From positions 12,236,150 through 12,300,149 of the forward strand of contig CAMGYJ010000004.1 of the NCBI GenBank assembly GCA_946122785.1: a stretch of 64,000 nt of DNA, read 5' to 3'. The translations under genes were made by a program, and so were the position numbers. This stretch comes from Linum tenue (Eukaryota > Streptophyta > Magnoliopsida > Malpighiales > Linaceae). A model generated the notes under the pieces. That model searched no databases and had not been told where the DNA came from. It worked only from the letters and a program-made list of their open reading frames with translations. Shown piece after piece: positions 57,039-64,000 of the stretch (within the stretch, counting starts at the first letter, position 1; the number at the start of each line of letters is the position of its first letter).

Positions 57039-57136
57039 ATGTTTTGATTTGATTTTGATTCTCTTAATTTCTTGATTCTGTTTAATCTTACCAATATTTG
57101 GGGAAGATGGTGTTCAAATGCGAATTATAGGTTTTA

Positions 57137-57165
57137 CTAGATAATTGGCCCGCACTTCGTAGCGG
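57137..57165 (-). mobile_element. Helitron 3' terminus, minus strand
   Basis: On the minus strand, ccgctacgaagtgcgg (short hairpin) is followed by gccaattat and ctag (57137-57140). The same end occurs, mutated, at 16411-16439. The element body would lie to the right. Confidence 0.65.
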
Positions 57166-58487
57166 TAATAATGATGAATTATGTAATTCACACCAAATTT
57201 GATTGATTGAACCAAATTTTTTTGTTGGATTCGAACAAATCAAATATGATTCTCTTTAAAATGAAAGGACGAGCATACCAAATCGTAATTGACCTGACCA
57301 AATTGGAGTAAATGGTTTTCAATTTGATTATGGTATTTGTATATCGCAAATGTTGGTACAATTGTTGCATATATAAACTCACGTCAAACATGAACCGATA
57401 CTCTACCTTAATCGAGGATGGGAAACTTTCGTGCTTCTAGTAATTCTTGTACACAAATACTAACCCAACTTAATACATGAACCCATGATAATAATCAGTT
57501 CACTATAATTTAGGAAGAAAGTCCAAATACGGTACATTATGTAGCATATGATGCAATGAACAATCATCAAATGTGGTCTAGGGGCAGTAATCATGAACGG
57601 GTTAACAACCTAAACAACAATATGCAATGTCTAGCCGAGTTGCAATCAAGTAAATCAGAATCCAATCCTATAAGGGATCATCATCAATATTATTACTCAA
57701 CTATATGTTCAACAATATATGAGGTTTTCTTTATAGATTTTTTGGATTTGTTGTGCTATTTGGTTTTGTAAATGAACTTTTATACTTGTGGTATGAATAG
57801 TTTAAACATCATCTGTACAATATGTATTGGGTATACTTTTGATACATTTGAGTGCAATTATATAAAATATTAAATACTTAGAGATAGGAAGTATTTGAAA
57901 ATTCACTCCATAAAATAGATTCCCACTGTGTTTTCCACTTAATATTTGGATAGCATGTACCATTTTACCACTATAATTTGTGTAAGAGTAAACCCAACAA
58001 CATTGTCTTTCGTTAATCCTCGAATTTTCTTTCTAATGGCAATAGTTCCCTTCCCTTCCATTATTCACCAAGACTCGTCATTTCACTCTACACGTGGTGA
58101 GAAATGAATAACATGTGGCAACAAATGTCACTTTTTTTTACAGTAAACAAATGTCACTTAATGAGCTCTATTAGCTTCCTTCGTTTCCCCTGACTTTATC
58201 ACAATCGTTCTCATTGTGATGCATTCTTTTGGTACTCTAATCCAAAATTGCATGCTATTCCTCCATCAGCAATTCAGCATATAGTTCTCTTTTAATCACT
58301 TAGCTGCCACCCCTCTATTTCTTTTATTGCAATCGAATTCCATATTATCACCTGGTGGAAAAATACTAAATATCATTTCCGACCACCCTCACTTTCTCAA
58401 CTGCTACCTCGTTGGCTTTTTGAATCTGGCTAGCATCGAGAATTCTACATGAACTAAAAGAGCGTCGATCTATTGCTAGCAATTTGC
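57166..58487. other. AT-rich stretch, possibly Helitron body
   Basis: No convincing gene. A 71-residue frame at 57556-57771 (MNNHQMWSRGSNHER...) has no recognisable domain and lies in AT-rich sequence. It may be chance. Confidence 0.35.
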
Positions 58488-58503
58488 CCGGGCGATTGCC
58501 CGG
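58476..58503 (-). mobile_element. Helitron 3' terminus, minus strand
   Basis: Perfect 6-bp stem ccgggc-gatt-gcccgg (58488-58503) with ctag at 58476-58479, in the order hairpin then CTAG on the minus strand. Its body would lie to the right, where a copia element has since inserted. Confidence 0.7.
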
Positions 58504-58636
58504 AGTGTGTTTCTTCAAATTTTTAGTTTATCAAATAAATCGGTAATCATCTCATATCCCGCTCTATTATAATATTTGTATACTTCTTTCAAAAAAAAAA
58601 AAAATTATTCGAAGAGAAAGTAGACATGGGAGTAGG

Positions 58637-58885
58637 TATTAATCGAAATGGAAATATCGAAACGGAAATGTAAAGAACACAGGTTTACGTGGTTTCCCCG
58701 TTCAGGATGAACGAGACTAGTCCACGGCCGAAGCTATTGTATCTCTTATTCAGCTTAACTTCGATAGGTTCCATTACATAGATATATATACAATTCTAGG
58801 GTGAAACCCTAGACCAAACTCGGCTGCCCTAAGAAACCCATTTTGCCGAGAGATATGGGTGGGCTAAAGCCCATAACACTCAACA
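58637..58885 (-). repeat. 3' LTR of the copia element
   Basis: Read on the minus strand starts tgttgagtg and ends cgattaata (canonical ca changed to ta). Matches the other LTR along its length. Confidence 0.93.
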
Positions 58886-61395
58886 GCCTCCCCCAAATTG
58901 ATGAGGATCTCTCATCATCAATTTGCGAGAAAGAAAGAAATGACGGTCAGCCGAGAAAGACTTGGTAAGTAGATCAGCAATCTGGTCCTCTGATGTGATA
59001 TAAAATAACCGGAGAATACCATCACGAACCAAGTCGCGTATGTAATGAAGATGAACCTCAATGTGCTTTGTACGATCATGAAGCACTGGATTAGTAGCAA
59101 TCTGAATGGCACTTTTGTTGTCAACATGTAGTTGGAGAGGAAGATCACACTCCACTCCTAAATCTCCAAGTAAACGACGAAGCCAAACAAGCTCCGACGC
59201 AACATCAGACATAGCACGATACTCCGCCTCAGTGGAAGATTTGGAAACCCGGTCTTGCTTCTTGCACCGCCAAGAAACAAAGGACTCACCCAAGTGAATG
59301 CACCACCCCGTAGTGGAACGACGGGTATCAACACACCTTGCATAATCAGAGTCGGAGAAAGCATGCAACACAAGCGAGCCAGACGAGGGAAGAAACATAC
59401 CAAGCTCTCGTGTGCCCTTCAAGTAATGAAGAATACGATGGACAACAGCCAAGTGATCAGTACGAGGAGCAGACATAAACTGGCTGACTATCTGCACCGC
59501 ATAAGCAATGTCAGGACGAGTAGATGTGAGATAAATCAAACTCCCAACAATACTCATGTAGTGCTTCCCGCCGTCTGATAATGGCTCCCCAGACTCACGT
59601 CCTAGCTTCAAACTAAGCTCCATCGGCGTGGAGACGGAAGTACAATCACTGAATCGAGCTGTCTCTAATATATCATCAATATATTTGCCTTGACTCAATA
59701 GAATCCCAGCCTTACTTCGCGTCACTTCCGGCCCCAGGAAGTATGATACAAGGCCAAGTTCCTTAAGACTAAAGTAAGCATGAAGACCTTTAGTCAGGGC
59801 TTCAATCCCCAAGGCATCATCACCAGTAACGATCATATCATCAACATATAACAAGAGAACCACAAGACCCCGAGACGTGTGACGTGTAAATAGCGATGGG
59901 TCATTAAGACTCTGCTCAAATCCAAGGCCGATGATAGTAGAATGGAATTTTTCGAACCAGGCACGGGGAGCTTGTTTCAAGCCATAAAGAGATCGGCGAA
60001 GAAGACAAACTTGATCAGAGGTGCCATGAGCATACCCAGGCGGCGGCTCCATGTACACAGTTTCTTTGAGCTCCCCATGCAAGAAAGCATTCTTAACGTC
60101 GAGTTGAAAAAGAGGCCACCCACGAAGAGAAGCAACTGCCAACAGAGTACGAACAGTAACCATCTTTGCCACATGAGCAAAAGTCTCCTCAAAATCAATC
60201 CCGTATTCCTGACAGAAACCCTAAGCCACCACCCTGGCTTTAAATCGCTCAAGAGAACCATCGGGACAAACCTTAATCGCATACACCCATCGAGAACCAA
60301 TAACCGGAACAGAAGGCGGGGGACGAGGAACCATGTCCCATGTATGATTAGCATGTAGCGCGTCAATCTCCTCTGTCATAGCATTATCCCACTCAGGGAG
60401 ACCCTTAGCCTGCGCATAACGAGTAGGAACAGGAATAGAGTCAACACTATAGGCCAGATAATCCATATACCGAACAGGAGGGACACCCTTAGTGGAACGA
60501 AGTGAGCAACGAGGAGGCTCCACGGGAGGTGGAGGAGGCGAGGAACCATCTGTGGAGGAAGAACCTGAAGAAGACGAGCCAGGAGATGATGGTGCTGTCC
60601 AGGGAGGGGAGTCGGGGGGGGGGGGGGGGGGTAGATCATTGTCGGTGAAGTCAAGTATCCCAGCATCATCATCATCATCATCATCATCCGAAAAGGAAGG
60701 TGGAGCGAGGGACTGATCAAACAATGGTGGATCGGAGCCAGACACAGAAGAATGATACATCAAATTTTCAAGAAACACGACATGACAGACAATACGAACA
60801 CGACGGGCACTAGGATCATAGCACAAGTAACCCTTATGGATGTCACTATAGCCAAGGAAGCAACAACGAGCTATTTTCGAAGTAAGTTTAGTACGTTCAG
60901 ATCGAGGGAGAAGAACAAAGCAGACACACCCAAAAACACGAAGACGAGAGTATGGAGGAGGTTTTGAAAAGAGACGATAGTAGGGACTGGTGTTATTTAG
61001 GACAGGAGTAATCTGGTAATTAACAAGACGAATAGCGGTAGCAACAGTTTCAGGCCAAAACGAGGAAGGGACATATGATGAGAGTAGTAGAGCACGAGTG
61101 ACCTCAAGAACATGACGATTTTTCCTTTCTACCAGACCATTTTGTTGGGAGAAGGGAAAGATTTCTGAGAGAGAATACCGAGAGATCGATAAAGATTTAG
61201 CAAGGGACTAGAACTAAATTCTCCTCCAGGATCAGAACGGACTACACGAACAGTCCTACCGAATTGAGTTTTAATCATGGCAAGGAATTCTGTGGCAACA
61301 GTTAAAAGGTCAGATTTGAGGTGAAGGAAATAGACCCATGTGTATCGGGTTGCATGCTCAATAAATAGCGCAAAGTACTTATATCCAAGTCGAGA
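58880..61395 (-). pseudogene. Copia pol: partial integrase, reverse transcriptase, RNase H
   Basis: Read on the minus strand. A partial integrase begins near 61395 (YKYFALFIEHATRYTW..., RSDPGGEF), interrupted by frame changes and a stop near 61140. From 60826 the frame gives the Asp- and Pro-rich linker and RT start (LPEWDNAMTEEIDALHANHTW). TAG at 60221-60223 replaces Gln before GFCQEYG. From 60172 the RT continues (FQLDVKNAFLHGEL, YGLKQAPRAWF, YVDDM at 59834-59848). RNase H has STEAEYRAM and VDNKSAI, ending at 58880. The 18-base C-run (60614-60631) sits in the proline linker. RT and RNase H are nearly intact. Confidence 0.88.
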
Positions 61396-62588
61396 AATAC
61401 TAGGGCTAGGTCCCCAGTCATGTGATTAAAGCATGCAGAATCAAGTATCCATTTAGGGATCTTACCAGAAACCTGCAAACTCGCAAATGCAGACGAGATG
61501 GCCTTGTTGACGAGTTGTTCGAGAGCTGCTGGTGTCACTACCATGGCCTCTGAACCAGCAGCCTCCCCGGCAGGTTGAGTGGCATAGGCCTGGCGGGTAT
61601 GTGTCGAGCCAGGACGAGGTGCAGCACCTCCACTGCGATCACCAGCATCGCGATTTCGACCCTCCAAGGCGGGGCACTCTGAAATTATATGCCCCGTCTT
61701 CTTGCAATAGTGGCAATAGTTCCGTTTGCGGCAGTATTTCTTCGTATGGCCGCGATCATGACAGTGAAAACACTCGACATCATTGGACGACACCCGGCGC
61801 TGAAAAGGTGCGCGATATGCAGCATAGGCGGAGTCACCTTGTTCTTCCCATGAGCTGGAGGAATTCCCTTGAGAGACTCCTGTTCTCGCAGCGGCAGCAG
61901 ATGGCAACGGGCGGGACTGGTTTGGTGCGACGCTGAAGACCGACAAATTATCGGCAGCACCAGGGCGTGTATCCAAGGTTGCCTGTGTGCGGAGCCTAGT
62001 TTCCTCTTGAATTAAGGAACCCAAGACTCCTTCAAGCTTAAGATTTTCACGGTTGAGTAAAGAAGTTCGGATGGTTTCATATTCTGGATTCAGCCGCATA
62101 AGAAATTTCATAGTTCTCATCTTCCCCCTCTCGGCATTGACTTCTGCCGATCCAGCCGATGAAAGAAGGCTCGCCAGAACTAGGTCTTGCTCGGTCCACA
62201 GGTTCCGAGTTGCATTATAATGCGAAGTGACGTCCAGATTCCCTTGATTGAGACGAGAGAGTTCTACCTCTATCTCGTATTGCCGAGATGCCGTGACGGT
62301 GCGGTATGTATCCGCCAGATATGTCCACATAGCAGCGGAGGCGGGAAGCATACGAAGGCCCAGGAGGATGGAGGCGTCGACGGAATTGAGGAGAAGAGTT
62401 CGGACCTTTGCATCGTTCATTGCCCACTTTTGTACTTCTTGTATGGTTGCCGGCGGTGAGGTTGGACGAGCTACCATCCCATCAAGCCAGACCAGTAAAC
62501 CCTTCCCCTCAATCAACGTCCGAAATTGAAACTCCCATACATCATAATTCTTGGAGTTCAAACGTGGGGTTATCTGTTCAAAAGACAT
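61302..62588 (-). pseudogene. Copia gag and protease start
   Basis: The start at 62588 (MSFEQITPRLNSKNYDVWEF) is preferred over the upstream ATG at 62603, because that one overlaps the LTR end and the primer binding site. A UBN2-type gag domain (LLLNSVDASILLGLRML, YEIEVELSRLNQG, MKFLMRLNPEYE) is followed by two CCHC knuckles (CFHCHDRGHTKKYC, CHYCKKTGHIISEC) at about 61680-61775. The protease start WILDSACFNHMTGD lies near 61410-61450. The frame then switches into integrase sequence out of frame and stops at 61302. The rest of protease and the GAG-pre-integrase region are deleted. Confidence 0.9.
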
Positions 62589-62602
62589 AGGCTCTGATAC
62601 CA

Positions 62603-62839
62603 TGTTAATCGAAACGGAAACGTAAAGAACACACAGGTTTACGTGGTTTCTCCGTTCAGGATGAACGAGACTAGTCCACAGCCGAAGCTATTGTATCTCT
62701 TATTCAGCTTAACTTCGATAGGTTCCATTACATAGATATATATACAATTCTAGGGTTTCACCCTAGACCAAACTCGGCTGCCCTAAGAAACCCATTCTGC
62801 CGAGAGATATGGGTGGGCTAAAGCCCATAACACTCAACA
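62603..62839 (-). repeat. 5' LTR of the copia element
   Basis: On the minus strand tgttgagtg...cgattaaca, 237 bp, followed by the tRNA-Met primer site. Confidence 0.94.
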
Positions 62840-62840
62840 G

Positions 62841-64000
62841 TAGGGATGACAAAAATTATAAACACTGCCCGAATCCGACCTAATTAGGTAGTGTAAAACC
62901 AGAACCCAAAGTTTTTGTGGATAATGGATGGATATGATTTTATCATTATCTAACCCCAACCCACCCGATTAAACATATGTGTGTATTTTATCTACAAATG
63001 GTCATTATATTTTTCAATCATATATTATATTTATTATAAATATATAATATTCTCATGCAATTGTGTTCTCTTTAACTATTTTTCTTGAAATTAGTGAAGT
63101 AGTTTTATAATTTTTTAATGTGAGTATTAATTGATAACGTAATATATTTGTTGAAGTTACGAAGAAAAATTATTACCTATGATAACCGTGGATATAGAAA
63201 CTCGGTCGAGTGTGCTTTTGTCCTTCACAGTAGGAATAGTTTAGTCCATTTAATTGTGCTTCCTTTGCTTTCGGTGCTTTGTTGCGTTTTATTTCTTCTA
63301 TTTCTTTTGCTTTGTCTCTTGCGGGCGGCTCAATCCTGTTGAGCTTTCAGCCTTTTTTCCTTTTTCGTTTTTGTTTGCTTTGCTTTGTTTTGTTACCCTG
63401 TTTTTCCATTTTCTTTCGTAATAAAATCTTTCACCATTATCAAAAAGAAACTCGATCGAGTGTGACCATGGTTTTGATTTTCTACACGATTCTTGTGTGG
63501 ATATAGATAAGGGTAAAAGTCAAATTATTTTGGGTAGGGTAATGGATATGAACCATCCGTCCCGACTTGATCCGTTTTCATCCCTAGGTATGAAGAAAAA
63601 TTATTACCTATGGATTACTATGAATACTCGAAATCTGATCGAGTATAGGCATGATTTTATACTCAATTTTTAATTATTGTGTAGCTATGGATATGAGTAA
63701 ACCCCGAATAATTTTTAATTATTGGACCATTTGCTCTAGACCCGATCCATTGTCATCATTTTATTTTTTGATAATGCGATCCATTGTCCTCATGAAAGAA
63801 AGAGTATCTAGTGATTGTTGAAGATCAAACAACAATAAAACCCATTGGTCAAATATCTCATTTGGCCTTGGATATAATTCGATAATTAATCTTATAAGAA
63901 TTTTGGATTTTTTGTTGTTTCTTCTTGGTTCTTCATATGTTATTGTCATACATATATTATTGTCATACGTGTTCTTGAGCTGTGTCTGTGCCAATTTGGA
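62841..64000. mobile_element. hAT-derived sequence, second copy, runs off the window
   Basis: Begins tagggatgacaaaaa (first four bases also present left of the copia) and has a matching end catcccta at about 63585-63592. Sequence beyond repeats the family again (gaagaaaaattattacctatgga; aagatcaaacaacaataaaacccattgg), paralleling 56400-56640. No clear 8-bp duplication. A short LINE piece is inserted at 63215. Confidence 0.6.
63197..63464 (+). mobile_element. Very short 5'-truncated LINE insertion
   Basis: A 232-bp segment (63215-63446), T-rich and ending in aataaaatctttcaccattatcaaaaa, is flanked by 18-bp direct repeats gaaactcg(g/a)tcgagtgtg (63197-63214, 63447-63464). The long duplication and A-tail identify a LINE 3' UTR inserted by target-primed reverse transcription. 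No coding part remains. Confidence 0.82.

Larger units (their letters stand above)
58632..62844 (-). mobile_element. Ty1-copia element, complete structure, minus strand
   Basis: Element 58637-62839 with LTRs 58637-58885 and 62603-62839 and the 5-bp duplication gtagg (58632-58636, 62840-62844). The primer binding site tggtatcagagcc (62590-62602, minus) matches initiator tRNA-Met. The polypurine tract tttgggggaggc lies at about 58886-58897. LTRs are almost identical apart from a 14-bp duplication near 58650, so insertion is recent. The internal region is short, because protease joins integrase directly. It landed within the first bases of a hAT end (tagg|gatgac). Confidence 0.94.

Noticed and set aside
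57556..57771. 71-residue frame as a gene
   Set aside because: AT-rich, no domain, no regulatory context.
60492..60716. 74-residue Ser/Gly-rich plus-strand frame
   Set aside because: Antisense of the Asp/Pro-rich copia linker.

Overview
The window is plant nuclear DNA, most likely from a eudicot. It has GT-AG introns, a plant-type family 1 glycoside hydrolase gene, a plant mobile domain (PMD/MAIN-like) gene, L1-type LINEs ending in an RNase H domain, an Athila-type LTR element primed by tRNA-Asp and a Ty1-copia element primed by initiator tRNA-Met. No rRNA, tRNA or CRISPR array was seen. Species could not be fixed from sequence alone.

Layout. 1-5.4 kb: a decayed hAT, a complete non-autonomous hAT with an 8-bp target duplication (2353-2992), a relic copy of the 3' end of the glucosidase gene (3059-3953) and a non-autonomous Mutator element (4227-5373). 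5.6-11.6 kb: a structurally complete but mutated LINE with 15-bp duplications. 12.8-16.4 kb: Helitron ends and a second Mutator element of the same family (14896-16177). 17.1-22.2 kb: two more truncated LINEs on opposite strands. 23.1-26.3 kb: a Mutator-type MITE and a GGTCGACC-rich inverted-repeat element with a nested hAT. 27.0-32.4 kb: a six-exon PMD gene facing a broken Mutator transposase. 32.7-35.1 kb: another MITE and a Helitron end. 35.5-39.1 kb: the only convincing ordinary host gene, a secreted beta-glucosidase of 11 exons. 39.6-51.3 kb: a fold-back Mutator element, then a 127-bp-class tandem repeat split by a 10.15-kb Athila-like element. 52-55.4 kb: part of a related LTR abutting a third LINE and a hAT MITE. 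55.4-64 kb: hAT-derived sequence, Helitron ends, and a complete copia insertion (58637-62839, TSD gtagg) placed in a hAT end.

Most interesting. The Athila-like element lost reverse transcriptase and integrase but keeps a long extra ORF. Around that ORF sit three copies of a two-stem RNA-like hairpin whose stems change in a compensating way, a second hairpin type in two copies, and three tandem long quasi-palindromes of a type also found in its LTRs. A related LTR nearby carries palindromes of different sequence at the equivalent place. Other points are the loss of the same RNase H glutamate in all three LINE copies, the PMD gene running into an antisense Mutator transposase, and the 35-kb-apart duplication of the glucosidase 3' end.

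The genes do not form an operon-like system. The window is one host gene plus a nested repeat landscape in which most element genes carry stop codons or frameshifts.
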